Source: an uncultured Sphingomonadaceae bacterium (GTDB taxonomy: Bacteria; Pseudomonadota; Alphaproteobacteria; Sphingomonadales; Sphingomonadaceae). Taken from it: 64,000 nucleotides of DNA. Both the position numbers and the translations under genes were made by a program. This document shows, in pieces, positions 9,274-19,715 of the stretch (positions are counted from its first letter, which is position 1; every line of letters starts with the position of its first letter). Location: contig CANLSQ010000003.1 of the NCBI GenBank assembly GCA_947493955.1, positions 62,001-126,000 of the forward strand, given 5' to 3'. The notes under the pieces are model-generated. The model was not told where the DNA came from. It did not search any database and saw only the letters and a program-made list of their open reading frames with translations.

Positions 9274-9570
9274 TTAACCTCTCTGCGGTACTGGCTTCTT
9301 GTTGCCTTTTTTCGCGGTCAGCGAACCACCGGCTTTAACACAAGCGCCCTTGGCGGTGTATTTCCAGGCATTGCCCTGATAGTCGGCGGTTGAAGTACCG
9401 GCACAGCTTGTGCCTGGTCCTGCGGCACAATCATTCTTGCCCTTCAGCGCGATGCCGAAACATTTCTCTTTGGCACCAGCCGCAACGGCAGTGGTTGGCG
9501 AAATAGCAATAGTCGCAGCAGCAGCGAGGGCAGCAGCAGCGGCAGTGGCTTTGATCATGGAGTTGGACAT
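9274..9570 (-). CDS. bufA: BufA1-like bufferin precursor (DUF2282), copper-binding RiPP
   Basis: A 98-residue exported peptide precursor. A long Ala-rich Sec signal peptide (residues 1-30, cleavage predicted after TTAVA) precedes a mature part with four cysteines, Cys37 (EKCFG), Cys48 (KNDCA), Cys56 (TSCAG) and Cys77 (KGACVK), and a Lys-rich tail. This four-Cys pattern and the EKC(Y/F)G motif are the DUF2282/bufferin signature; in Caulobacter such peptides are modified by an MNIO enzyme and sequester copper in the periplasm. The start is ATG 9570, preceded by AGAGAGGA. The frame stays open far upstream, but that part would run through the promoter and has no such character. Confidence 0.93.
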   Translation of the reverse strand: MSNSMIKATAAAAALAAAATIAISPTTAVAAGAKEKCFGIALKGKNDCAAGPGTSCAGTSTADYQGNAWKYTAKGACVKAGGSLTAKKGNKKPVPQRG

Positions 9571-9634
9571 TTGGTTTTCCTCTCTTGGAGATTGGGTAAT
9601 AGGGGCGAACCTGTCGTGCAGGCTCATCATGTGT

Positions 9635-9660
9635 TTCGGTGGAAGGACCCGGCTGGTTAC
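9635..9660 (-). promoter_or_regulatory. SigF-type ECF promoter of the bufferin operon
   Basis: On the minus strand the motif reads GTAACC (9660-9655), 16 bases, then CGAA (9638-9635). This is an exact fit to the consensus described for Caulobacter SigF-dependent promoters (GTAACC-N16-CGAA). It lies about 65 bp upstream of the bufA start. Since the operon appears to run through sigF and nrsF, this would be an autoregulatory promoter released when NrsF senses metal. Confidence 0.85.
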
Positions 9661-9768
9661 ATCTCTTTTTCCAAAGCCCGGAAAAACTGGTGCGGGATTT
9701 TCCGAAAATGGCTTTTTTCTAAAGGATACAGCTTGCAAAAAGATTCCGAATTTTTTTGCGGGAAAGCC

Positions 9769-9796
9769 TTGACGATTGCTCAGAATAGCCCATATG
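9769..9796 (+). promoter_or_regulatory. Putative sigma-70-like promoter of groES-groL
   Basis: TTGACG (9769-9774) and CATATG (9791-9796) are separated by 16 bases and lie directly upstream of the CIRCE element. A -35/-10 pair at this position would place the transcription start within CIRCE, the usual arrangement for HrcA repression. The -10 is only a partial match to TATAAT, so this is a moderate call. Confidence 0.5.
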
Positions 9797-9803
9797 GGCG
9801 TCG

Positions 9804-9830
9804 TTAGCACTCGACTCAAGGGAGTGCTAA
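9804..9830 (+). promoter_or_regulatory. CIRCE operator (HrcA-binding site) of groESL
   Basis: Perfect inverted repeat TTAGCACTC (9804-9812), nine-base spacer, GAGTGCTAA (9822-9830). This is the canonical CIRCE sequence bound by the heat-shock repressor HrcA. It lies 83 bp before groES, so groESL expression should rise when HrcA is titrated by misfolded proteins. Confidence 0.97.
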
Positions 9831-9913
9831 TCCTCCATTTGAATATATCTTGATGGCCCGGGCTAAAGGAGCGGGGCCGCAGGAAAGTAAATTTGGACAA
9901 GAAAGGCAAACTT

Positions 9914-10201
9914 ATGAAATTTCGTCCACTACATGATCGTGTGCTGGTTAGCCGCGTAGACGCGGACACGAAAACCGCTGGCGGCATCATCATTCCTGAC
10001 AGCGCTCAGGAAAAACCATCCGAAGGTAAAGTTGTTGCTGTTGGCAATGGTTTGAAAGACGACAATGGCAAGTCAACACCGCTCGACGTCAAAAAAGGCG
10101 ACAAGATCCTGTTCGGCAAATGGTCCGGCACGGAAGTCACCGTTGAAGGCAAAGACCTGATCATCATGAAAGAAAGCGATATTCTCGGTATCATCGAGTA
10201 G
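9914..10201 (+). CDS. groES: Co-chaperonin GroES
   Basis: A 95-residue lid of the GroEL chamber. The start is ATG 9914 ([12 protein letters not shown]), preceded by AGAAAGG; an in-frame TTG at 9893 would add seven residues that no GroES has. The mobile-loop region ([18 protein letters not shown]) and the C-terminal [10 protein letters not shown] are typical. It is followed by groL after 50 bp in one operon under CIRCE/HrcA control. Confidence 0.98.
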   Translation: MKFRPLHDRVLVSRVDADTKTAGGIIIPDSAQEKPSEGKVVAVGNGLKDDNGKSTPLDVKKGDKILFGKWSGTEVTVEGKDLIIMKESDILGIIE

Positions 10202-10236
10202 TCGCATTCCATTTCACTAAACATTCATTCTCATAA

Positions 10237-11910
<1,674 letters not shown>

Positions 11911-11943
11911 ACCCAACCACCCGGCTAACGCTGAAAAACATGA

Positions 11944-11975
11944 GGGGCTGGAAGGAAACTTCCGGCCCCTTTTTT
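11944..11975 (+). terminator. Rho-independent terminator of groESL
   Basis: An eleven-base-pair stem, GGGGCTGGAAG (11944-11954) against CTTCCGGCCCC (11959-11969) with one G-U pair, a GAAA tetraloop and a run of six T. It begins 34 bp after the groL stop. Confidence 0.93.
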
Positions 11976-12072
11976 ATTTATGGATTCTATCAACCCATTC
12001 GCGATGTTTGCAAAATCGCTAGACTGTGCCATGTCGTTTCCAACGTAACTTCTTGCACGGGGATTAAGCGGC

Positions 12073-13929
12073 ATGACCAAGTTTTTTAAGTTAATATTGG
12101 CTTCCACCACTTTGGCAGGACTCGCGGTCGCTGCTCCAGCAGTTCAAGCTCAAACAGCTGCACCGGCAGTCGCGGATGCGATGGAGACAGAGACGGATCG
12201 TCTCAACATCTGGTTTGACAAAAAATTTGAAGAACAGCTGGCTTTCAGTCCGATCCGTCAGACTTTGCTGGGCCGCAGGACCGCTTATGACCAGATTGAC
12301 GATTATTCGATTGAAGCTGCGGACCGCCAGCTTGCATGGATGCGAGAGGCGACGGCCGAGCTGAAGCGTGACTTTGACTATGAGAAGTTAACGCAGGATG
12401 CACAGATATCCTGGGACATGTGGTTGTTCCGGCTGGAACAGGCGGAGGCCGGCGTGCCGTTTCGTCAAAATGGCTATGTCCTGCATCAGTTTAACGGTCA
12501 GCAATCATTCTTCCCGACCTTTCTGATCAATCAGCACCGCGTGGCAAGCGAGACTGATATGGTCGCCTTTATCGAACGGCTCAAAGGTAGTGCGCGGGCG
12601 CTGGATCAGCTGCTTTCGCGCGCGCAGGCCAATGCGGAATCCGGAACGCGGCCGCCACGCTTCGCCTATGAAGGGGTGATCGGGCAGTCCGAGAAAATCA
12701 CCACTGGCGCGCCTTTTGATGATGGCAAGTCGTCGGCCCTTTGGGAGGCGACCGAGGGTAAATTGGCTGCGCTTGTGGAAGCTTGCACGATTACGCAAGG
12801 CCGCTCGAACGAATTGAAAGAGCAAGCACGGACAGCGCTCACCGGTTCGCTGAAGCCTGCCTATGAGCGGATCATCGCCTGGTTCAAGCAGGACTTGCCC
12901 AATACGAAAGCAGAACCTTTCGGTGTGTCCGAACTTCCCAATGGTGAAGCCTTTTATAATTACCGCCTAGCCAATCAGACGACGACCAGCCTGACTGCGG
13001 AGGAAATTCACACCATCGGCCTATCCGAAGTCTCGCGCATCCGAAGCGAGATGGAAGCGATCAAGGACAAGGTAGAATTCAAGGGTAACCTGCAGGCCTT
13101 CTTCACCTTCTTGCGCGAAGATGATCAGTTCTATTTCTCTGAAGATGACAAAGGCGCGCAGGATTATATCGACACGGCCGAAAAGCATCTGGCATTTATC
13201 AAAACCCGCTTGCCGGATTTTTTCGGTACCCTGCCAAAGGCCGATCTGGTGGTGAAACGGGTCGAGCCCTTTCGGGAGCAGGATGGTGCGGCCCAGCATT
13301 ACCGACCGGGGACACCGGACGGTACCCGCCCCGGCACCTATTATGCGCATTTGTCCGACATGCGCGCCATGCCGATCCACAGTCTGGAAGTGATTGCCTA
13401 TCATGAAGGCAACCCGGGCCATCATATGCAAAGCTCGATTGCGCAGGAACTGACAGGAATTCCGAAATTCCGTGCGCAAGGCGGCTATATTCCAGCCTTT
13501 GGCGAGGGATGGGCGCTCTATTCCGAGCTGTTGTCGAAAGAAATGGGGGCCTATGAAAATCCCTATTCGGACTTTGGCCGACTAACCACGGAAATATGGC
13601 GCGCGATCCGACTGGTGGTGGATACGGGGCTGCACACAAAAGGCTGGAGCGAGGAAAAGGCCGTGGCATATTTCCTCGCCAACTCGCCTATTCCAGAGAC
13701 AGCGGTCCGCAGTGAAGTACGGCGCTATCTAGTCATGCCGGGACAGGCGACCAGCTATAAAATCGGCATGCTAAAAATCCAGGAACTGCGCGCAAAGGCG
13801 GAAAAAGAGCTGGGCGAAAATTTCGATATCAGAGGTTTTCATGACACCGTATTGGGCGGCGGCTCGGTGCCGCTAAACATATTGGAAAAGCAGATCAATC
13901 AATGGATCGCGAAAGAAAAAGCGTCCTAG
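12073..13929 (+). CDS. DUF885 family secreted putative metallohydrolase
   Basis: A 618-residue exported protein with a signal peptide (MTKFFKLILASTTLAG, cleavage around AVQAQ, residues 20-27). The C-terminal half holds the family's metal-binding motif YHEGNPGHHMQ and the downstream GEGWALYSE motif (second glutamate ligand), a gluzincin-like arrangement. DUF885 proteins are thought to be carboxypeptidase-like peptidases; the substrate is unknown. It stands alone, downstream of the groESL terminator, and is followed by a candidate weak terminator. Confidence 0.88.
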   Translation: MTKFFKLILASTTLAGLAVAAPAVQAQTAAPAVADAMETETDRLNIWFDKKFEEQLAFSPIRQTLLGRRTAYDQIDDYSIEAADRQLAWMREATAELKRDFDYEKLTQDAQISWDMWLFRLEQAEAGVPFRQNGYVLHQFNGQQSFFPTFLINQHRVASETDMVAFIERLKGSARALDQLLSRAQANAESGTRPPRFAYEGVIGQSEKITTGAPFDDGKSSALWEATEGKLAALVEACTITQGRSNELKEQARTALTGSLKPAYERIIAWFKQDLPNTKAEPFGVSELPNGEAFYNYRLANQTTTSLTAEEIHTIGLSEVSRIRSEMEAIKDKVEFKGNLQAFFTFLREDDQFYFSEDDKGAQDYIDTAEKHLAFIKTRLPDFFGTLPKADLVVKRVEPFREQDGAAQHYRPGTPDGTRPGTYYAHLSDMRAMPIHSLEVIAYHEGNPGHHMQSSIAQELTGIPKFRAQGGYIPAFGEGWALYSELLSKEMGAYENPYSDFGRLTTEIWRAIRLVVDTGLHTKGWSEEKAVAYFLANSPIPETAVRSEVRRYLVMPGQATSYKIGMLKIQELRAKAEKELGENFDIRGFHDTVLGGGSVPLNILEKQINQWIAKEKAS

Positions 13930-13964
13930 GGAAAGCACCCTAGGGAAAGCGCTGGGCCGCGTCA

Positions 13965-13994
13965 CAATTGCGGGATCGCCCGTTGCGATTTTTT
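13965..13994 (+). terminator. Weak candidate terminator after the DUF885 gene
   Basis: CGGG (13971-13974), ATCG loop, CCCG (13979-13982), with an outer CAA/TTG pairing interrupted by a bulge, followed three bases later by six T (13989-13994). The stem is short and bulged, so this is a tentative call. Confidence 0.35.
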
Positions 13995-14057
13995 CATTGG
14001 CCGCAACTTACGATCGTGCGGTAAAGCTTTCCCGGATGTAAGGAGGAAGAACAGACA

Positions 14058-15434
14058 ATGGTGTGCAGCACATTTGAGCTGTTCAAAATCGGCGTCGGAC
14101 CTTCGAGTTCCCATACCATGGGGCCGATGCTTGCGGCTGCTACCTTTGTTGCGCGGATTGCGGATCAGGGGATTCTGGATCAGGTCACACGGACAGAGAC
14201 CAAGCTTTTTGGCTCGCTTGCGCTTACTGGCAAGGGACACGCGACTGATCGTGCCATTCTGCTGGGCTTATCGGGCCAGGTCCCGGAAAACATACAACCG
14301 GATGCCGCCGATGCTCTGGTTGCACAGATCAGGAGCGAGAAACGGATCCAGCTCAATGGCACGCAGGCCATTGCTTTTGACGAAGATGCGGACGTTATAT
14401 TTGATCAACGCAAGCGACTTGATTTCCACTCCAACGCCATGCGGTTCACGGCCTTTAAAGGCGAGGAAGAGCTCGCCAGCCGGGTCTATTATTCCGTTGG
14501 CGGCGGCGCGATACTGGATGAGGATCAGATCGGTGCCAATGATCCGGAAAGCGGATTATGGGACGTGCCGCACCCCTTTTGCTCCGGTGCTGATCTGCTG
14601 AAAATTGCCGAGGAAAAAGGCCTGTGCATCGCCGATATCATGCGCAACAATGAACGCGCCGCCAAAACCGATGAAGAAATCAGCGTCGGCATCCGGCAGA
14701 TTGCCGATGCGATGTCAGCCTGCATTGATCGTGGAATAAAGTCCGAGGGTATCTTGCCGGGCGGTCTGAATGTGAAACGCCGGGCGCCCCTAATTCATGC
14801 GCGCTTGATGGAGCGGCAGGAGCGGGCATTGTCCGATCCGTTGACGGTGCTCGACTGGGTAAACCTGTGGGCGCTGGCCGTGAATGAGGAAAATGCAGCG
14901 GGCGGCAAAGTCGTGACCGCCCCGACCAATGGCGCAGCGGGAATTGTGCCCTCGGTTTTGCGGTTTTACGAACGCTTTTCGCCCCAGGCCGATGTGGAAG
15001 GCGTTGAAAAATTCATCCTGACTGCTGCGGCCATCGGATCATTGTTCAAGGAAAACGCCTCGATCTCTGGCGCAGAAGTCGGCTGTCAGGGCGAAGTTGG
15101 TGTCGCCTGTTCCATGGCGGCGGCGGGTTTGACCGCGGCCTGGGGCGGTACACCGCTGCAAGTCGAAAATGCCGCTGAGATTGGCATGGAACATAATCTC
15201 GGCCTGACTTGTGATCCAGTGGCCGGACTGGTGCAGGTGCCGTGTATCGAACGCAACGCTGTGGGATCGGTCAAAGCGATTGAAGCCGCGCGGCTGGCGA
15301 TCATGGGCGATGGCATCCACCGCGTCAGCCTGGATGAAGTCATTGAAACCATGCGCAAAACCGGTCTGGACATGAGCGAACGGTACAAGGAAACATCGCA
15401 AGGCGGCCTAGCGGTCAATCTGGTCGAATGTTAG
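14058..15434 (+). CDS. sdaA: L-serine ammonia-lyase, single-chain iron-sulfur type
   Basis: Deaminates L-serine to pyruvate using a [4Fe-4S] cluster. The 458-residue length and the fused beta (N-terminal, [12 protein letters not shown] at about 12-23) and alpha (C-terminal) domains match SdaA/SdaB. The conserved cysteines of the alpha domain are seen in [16 protein letters not shown] and [15 protein letters not shown] strong AGGAGG precedes the start. The flanking genes are not obviously related; it probably has its own promoter in the 128 bp upstream. Confidence 0.96.
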   Translation: MVCSTFELFKIGVGPSSSHTMGPMLAAATFVARIADQGILDQVTRTETKLFGSLALTGKGHATDRAILLGLSGQVPENIQPDAADALVAQIRSEKRIQLNGTQAIAFDEDADVIFDQRKRLDFHSNAMRFTAFKGEEELASRVYYSVGGGAILDEDQIGANDPESGLWDVPHPFCSGADLLKIAEEKGLCIADIMRNNERAAKTDEEISVGIRQIADAMSACIDRGIKSEGILPGGLNVKRRAPLIHARLMERQERALSDPLTVLDWVNLWALAVNEENAAGGKVVTAPTNGAAGIVPSVLRFYERFSPQADVEGVEKFILTAAAIGSLFKENASISGAEVGCQGEVGVACSMAAAGLTAAWGGTPLQVENAAEIGMEHNLGLTCDPVAGLVQVPCIERNAVGSVKAIEAARLAIMGDGIHRVSLDEVIETMRKTGLDMSERYKETSQGGLAVNLVEC

Positions 15435-15460
15435 GGCTATAATAACGGCCGGAGGATTGC

Positions 15461-16555
15461 ATGGACAGATCGAAGATTTTCAGCAAGCGTTGGCTATGGG
15501 GCTTGGCCGTCGGAATCGGTGTTCTTGCCAGCGCCCTATGGCTTCTTCGCGCTGAAATAGGCTCCCGGCTTTTTGCCAATGCCGTGGAAAGCGCCGTTAG
15601 CCGAGACGTTATAGGTGATTTGCCCGAAGGCATGCATCTGGCCCTCTGCGGAACCGGCTCGCCCTTGCCGGACCCCAGTCGCGCTGGCCCCTGTTCAGCG
15701 GTGATGATCGACGGCAAGATGTTCATTGTCGACATAGGCGGCGGAGCGGTGCGCCGACTGGGTGAAATGGGACTGAGCCCGGGCCGGGTCGAAGCGTTGC
15801 TGCTTACCCATTTTCACAGCGACCATATTGACGGCATGGGTGAGCTGTTGTTGCAGCGCTGGGCTGGCGGCGGCCATGACGCGCCATTGCCGGTCATTGC
15901 GCCCGAGGGTGTGGCCGCGATTGTTGACGGGATAAATGCCGCCTATGCGGCCGACGCCGGCTACCGCGTGGCGCATCATGGCGAAGATATCATGTCGCCA
16001 TCGGGTATCGGCGGGATTGCGCAGCCCTTCGCCTTGCCCGCGGACGATGACGAGCAGATTGTCTATGATCAGGACGGCCTGAAAATCACGGCCTTTGCGG
16101 TCAATCACGAACCGGTTGTGCCGGCAGTTGGCTATCGGTTCGACTATAAAGGCCGGTCTATCGTGTTTAGCGGTGACACCACGCGAAGCGCCACAGTCGA
16201 AAAGGCCTGCAACGGTTGCGACATATTGGTGCATGAAGTGCTGAACGCCGAGATGGTTGCGATTGCCGAAGCGGCGATGAAAAAAGCGAAAAGACCACGG
16301 CTTGAAAAGATCATGGCGGATATTCCCGATTATCACGCGACGCCTGCTGAGGTGGCGGAATCGGCCAAGGCTGCCAAAGCGAAAATGCTGGTCTTCTCCC
16401 ACATCGTTCCGGCGGTGCCGATCGGCCTTTTGGAACCCTATTTTTTGAAAGACGTGACTGCAGACTTTCGCGGGAAAATAGTCATGGGCAAGGATGGTAT
16501 GCTGTTCATTCTCCCTGCCAATAAGGATAATATCGAGCGGCGGGATTTGCTCTAA
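15461..16555 (+). CDS. Membrane-anchored MBL-fold metallo-hydrolase
   Basis: A 364-residue metallo-beta-lactamase-fold enzyme with an N-terminal transmembrane anchor (about residues 10-28). The zinc motif THFHSDHIDG is intact, followed by the later ligands (SGDTTRS, and FSHIVP near the end). The overall layout resembles RNase Z/arylsulfatase-like members that hydrolyse phosphodiester or sulfate esters, but the anchor suggests an envelope role. A GGAGG ribosome-binding site lies before ATG 15461, 26 bp downstream of sdaA, so cotranscription is likely. Confidence 0.85.
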   Translation: MDRSKIFSKRWLWGLAVGIGVLASALWLLRAEIGSRLFANAVESAVSRDVIGDLPEGMHLALCGTGSPLPDPSRAGPCSAVMIDGKMFIVDIGGGAVRRLGEMGLSPGRVEALLLTHFHSDHIDGMGELLLQRWAGGGHDAPLPVIAPEGVAAIVDGINAAYAADAGYRVAHHGEDIMSPSGIGGIAQPFALPADDDEQIVYDQDGLKITAFAVNHEPVVPAVGYRFDYKGRSIVFSGDTTRSATVEKACNGCDILVHEVLNAEMVAIAEAAMKKAKRPRLEKIMADIPDYHATPAEVAESAKAAKAKMLVFSHIVPAVPIGLLEPYFLKDVTADFRGKIVMGKDGMLFILPANKDNIERRDLL

Positions 16556-16584
16556 ACTGCACCTCCGAAAAGGGGAGACAGGCA

Positions 16585-17589
16585 ATGACGACAAACCGTT
16601 TCTGGCAATTGAACAAGCGCCCTGAAGGCGATGATGTCGCCAGCGCGCTGTCGTTGGAGAGCGAGGTGATGCCGGAACTGGCCGAGGGGCAAGTGCTGGT
16701 CAAAGCAGCCTATCTTTCCATGGATGCCGGCACCCGCATGTGGATGACCGAGCGGGAGGACAGCTATCAGCCGCCGCTGGAATTGGGCACCAAGATGGTT
16801 GGCCTCGTGCTGGGCCATGTTGCTGCATCGCGCCATGATGGATTTTCTGAAGGTGATCTCGTGCGCGGTTTTGGCCAATGGGCCGAACATGCTGTGGTCG
16901 AGCCGGAGCTTGCCGGGCTGGTGAAGGTCGATGCCAATATTAGGGATATCAAACAGCATTTTGGTGTGCTTGGGTTCAACGGCTGGACCGCGCTTTGGGG
17001 CCTGCAGGAGACGGCCGGGGTGCAGGCCGGGCATAATGTGCTGGTTTCGGCAGCGGCTGGTGCGACAGGTGTGTTGGCTTGCCAGATTGCGAAAATTTTG
17101 GGTGCTAATGTCTATGGCCTGGCAGGCGGGCCGGACAAGTGTCGCTGGCTGGAGGAAGAACTCGGGATCACTAAGGCGATCGATTACAAGAAGGATGACA
17201 TCGCGGTAGAGCTGGCGAAAGTCGAGGGCGGGATCAATGCCTATTTCGACAATGTTGGCGGGCCGATATTGGACGAGGTGCTGCCCAATATGGCACTTTA
17301 CGGCCGCGTCGCACTATGCGGATTGCTGGCCCAATATAAAGGGGACGGACGCGGGCAGGGGCCGGAGCATTTCGACCAGATCCTGATGAAGCGGCTGCGC
17401 GTCGAGGGCTTTTTCTCGCCCGATTTCATGGATCAAGGAGAGCGACTGACGGCGCAGCTCAAGGACTGGCTGGAACAGGGATTAATTGACACGCCATTTG
17501 ATGTGACCGAGGGAATCGAGAATGTGCTGGTTGCTTATGACAAGCTTTTTACCGGCGGGAATATCGGCAAGGTATTGGTCAAGCTTTAG
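16585..17589 (+). CDS. MDR-family NADP-dependent oxidoreductase (CurA/leukotriene B4 dehydrogenase type)
   Basis: A 334-residue medium-chain dehydrogenase/reductase without structural zinc. The NADP-binding motif VSAAAGATGVLACQIAK and the FDNVGGPILDEVL signature are those of the double-bond reductase subgroup that reduces alpha,beta-unsaturated ketones. The start ATG has AGGGGAGA upstream. The gene ends in an 11-bp convergent overlap with the MFS transporter gene. Confidence 0.88.
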   Translation: MTTNRFWQLNKRPEGDDVASALSLESEVMPELAEGQVLVKAAYLSMDAGTRMWMTEREDSYQPPLELGTKMVGLVLGHVAASRHDGFSEGDLVRGFGQWAEHAVVEPELAGLVKVDANIRDIKQHFGVLGFNGWTALWGLQETAGVQAGHNVLVSAAAGATGVLACQIAKILGANVYGLAGGPDKCRWLEEELGITKAIDYKKDDIAVELAKVEGGINAYFDNVGGPILDEVLPNMALYGRVALCGLLAQYKGDGRGQGPEHFDQILMKRLRVEGFFSPDFMDQGERLTAQLKDWLEQGLIDTPFDVTEGIENVLVAYDKLFTGGNIGKVLVKL

Positions 17590-18724
17590 GTCGCAACCGC
17601 AGCCCCCAGAGTGAGAAGCCCATGATCAGGGTCGCAAAGACAAGTGATATCGCGACAATTGCGTCCCAACCGCCCCAGGCATAGGCGGCGGTACCCAGCC
17701 AGCTCGACAGGCCTCCGCCGGTAAACATGATAACGATGTAAATGGTCATCAATCGGGTGCGGATTTCCGGGTCTCGACCAAACAGGATCGTGCGATTGGC
17801 GACATCCATTGACGCACCGCCAAAGTTGCTGAACAGGATCGGCAGGATCAATATCCATAGGCTATTACCTGCAAATATAAGCAAAATCGCGCCGATCAAC
17901 TGGGCGATGGCAAATAGCATGCGGGCCTTTTCGGCACCGATCCGGTCTGCCAGTCGGCCGGACCAGGGGGCGATAAAGACATTCATCCCGGCCAGTAGCG
18001 CGAGATAGCCCACAACATCGACCCCATAACCCATTTGCGGGCTGGTGATATGCAATCCAATGCCCAGCCATAAGGCCAGAAAAAACCCGAACGACAAGGC
18101 CTGAAGCAATCCCGCAAGCAGCACATCCGGCATGGTTTTGACAATCGGCCAGAGCGAAGCGATCAGCGCGCCATAGCTTTCCTGAGGCTCGTTATCATCG
18201 CGCAGCTTTTCATCTTTTTCCATGATCATAGGCAAGATGATGAGCAGCGCCAAAGTCAGCGCAGTGCCCACCCAATAGGCCGATCGCCAGCCGAAATAAT
18301 GCCCCAGCACACCCGCACCGGCGCGGCTGCCGAGCAGGCCAACCGTTATGCCTGCCGTCAAGATGCCGGTAACATGACCGATACGATCCGGCCGCACCCG
18401 CTTCGTCACATAGGCGGGCAGCAAATAGGGCGTGATGGTCGCAAAACCGAGCAGCGAAGACGCGGCGACGAAGAGGCGAAAATCCTGTGCGGTGGCCATG
18501 GCGAGCAGCGCCAGAAACTGGCCCGCAACAAACGTGGTGACCAGCTTGCGATTATTGATCCGGTCGCCGAGCGGCAAGAGCAATAATATGCCAAGAGCCA
18601 GCGCAACCTGATTGAGGGCTGGCACCAGTCCGAGGAGGGTCCCACTCACGCCAAAATCGTCGCCGACGGGCGCTATGAGCGGATGGATATAATAGCCGTT
18701 CGCCACCGCTACGGCACAAGCCAT
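17579..18724 (-). CDS. MFS transporter, 5' end uncertain
   Basis: Major facilitator superfamily permease with about twelve transmembrane helices. The MFS motif-A region is seen as LLLLPLGDRINNRKL after TM2 and again as SGRLADRIGAEKARM in the second half. The first ATG in frame (18724) falls inside the first helix, which would be truncated. The frame stays open without ATG, GTG or TTG back to a stop near 18813, coding a typical leader (APRRISEAKLFLFS). An ATG at 18818 heads another frame (MIESR, then stop), so either a rare start codon is used or one base has shifted. The substrate is unknown; sugar-efflux or drug-efflux types are similar. Confidence 0.8.
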   Translation of the reverse strand: MACAVAVANGYYIHPLIAPVGDDFGVSGTLLGLVPALNQVALALGILLLLPLGDRINNRKLVTTFVAGQFLALLAMATAQDFRLFVAASSLLGFATITPYLLPAYVTKRVRPDRIGHVTGILTAGITVGLLGSRAGAGVLGHYFGWRSAYWVGTALTLALLIILPMIMEKDEKLRDDNEPQESYGALIASLWPIVKTMPDVLLAGLLQALSFGFFLALWLGIGLHITSPQMGYGVDVVGYLALLAGMNVFIAPWSGRLADRIGAEKARMLFAIAQLIGAILLIFAGNSLWILILPILFSNFGGASMDVANRTILFGRDPEIRTRLMTIYIVIMFTGGGLSSWLGTAAYAWGGWDAIVAISLVFATLIMGFSLWGLRLRPKA

Positions 18725-18877
18725 GGAAAAGAGAAACAGTTTCGCTTCGCTAATCCGGCGCGGCGCGGTTTTGGTAGAGGATGTGGCGGCGTCGGTCAGT
18801 TTATCGGCTTTCTATCATGGGCCACTAAGAGCTTGCGATGCCCATGACGAAAGCGGAGCCCCAAGTCCTCTATTTGT

Positions 18878-19561
18878 TTAGCTAGCGTCGATCACCTTTT
18901 GCAACTCTTTCAGCACATCGCCGTAGTTCCGATCGTTGAGCAACTGCACGAGCTTGGGATCGGCGACGCTGGGATTGCCGCTGTCAAATGGCGGATGGGG
19001 ATCATATTCCAGCCCCAGCTGCACCGCCTCGGCAAATTGCTGTCCGGCAATTTCGGCAATCACGGTCAAGGCAAAGTCGATGCCCGATGTTACCCCGCCA
19101 GCGGTAATGACATTGCCGTCTTTGACGACGCGGGCGGCTTCATAAGTCGCACCGAATTTTTCGAGCAAGGACGTATAGGCCCAATGGCTTGTCGCACGCT
19201 TGCCTTGAAGCAACCCTGCCGCACCCAGTGCCAGCGAACCGGTGCAAACCGAGGTGACATATTGCGCCTCCGCTGCCTGATCGCACAGAAATTGCAGTGT
19301 CTCTTTATCCTGTATCACATCGCGCGTGCCAAAGCCGCCCGGGACGCAGAGCAGGTCGGCCTGCGGGCAATCGGTCAGGTTCGTGCTGGGCAACATCGCA
19401 AAGCCGCTGTCGGTTTGGATAGGCTGTACGGCCTTGGCCGCCGTATGGACAATGGCTCCTGGCATGCGCGCCAGAAACTGGGCAGGTCCAGTAAAATCAA
19501 GCTGGGTTATACCGTCGAACAACAGAAAGACGATGTGGAAAGGTTTTTGCGTGTCGGTCAT
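18878..19561 (-). CDS. DJ-1/PfpI family protein, isonitrile hydratase-like
   Basis: A GATase1-like protein of about 227 residues. The nucleophilic-elbow cysteine is in VTSVCTGSLALGAAGLL, and the N-terminal DGITQLDFTGPAQFL motif is that of the isonitrile hydratase/AraC-associated subgroup, here without a DNA-binding domain. The start is ATG 19561 (MTDTQKPF), eight bases after AGGAG; an upstream ATG at 19567 is too close to that site. The function may be detoxification of isonitriles or reactive carbonyls; it could also be a chaperone-like deglycase. Confidence 0.85.
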   Translation of the reverse strand: MTDTQKPFHIVFLLFDGITQLDFTGPAQFLARMPGAIVHTAAKAVQPIQTDSGFAMLPSTNLTDCPQADLLCVPGGFGTRDVIQDKETLQFLCDQAAEAQYVTSVCTGSLALGAAGLLQGKRATSHWAYTSLLEKFGATYEAARVVKDGNVITAGGVTSGIDFALTVIAEIAGQQFAEAVQLGLEYDPHPPFDSGNPSVADPKLVQLLNDRNYGDVLKELQKVIDAS

Positions 19562-19715
19562 GAGCATGTCTCCTTCGTTTCAAGAAATGCCCAGGCGCCC
19601 GACTGAAAATTGCATCTTTGACAATGCACCCGCTCCCCGGTGGTGAACCACCCTATCGCGCCAGTTGCGAGTTGCACCTTGATATCATCGCTGTACCACT
19701 AAAGGCAATCCAGAA

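Noticed and set aside
9571-9993. N-terminal extension of the bufferin precursor up to 9993
   Set aside because: The extension crosses the SigF promoter and the groES region, and the Sec signal peptide begins only at ATG 9570.
19639-19652. GGTGGT-GA-ACCACC hairpin between the permease and DJ-1 genes
   Set aside because: Short six-pair stem without a T run; it could arise by chance and I cannot assign a role.
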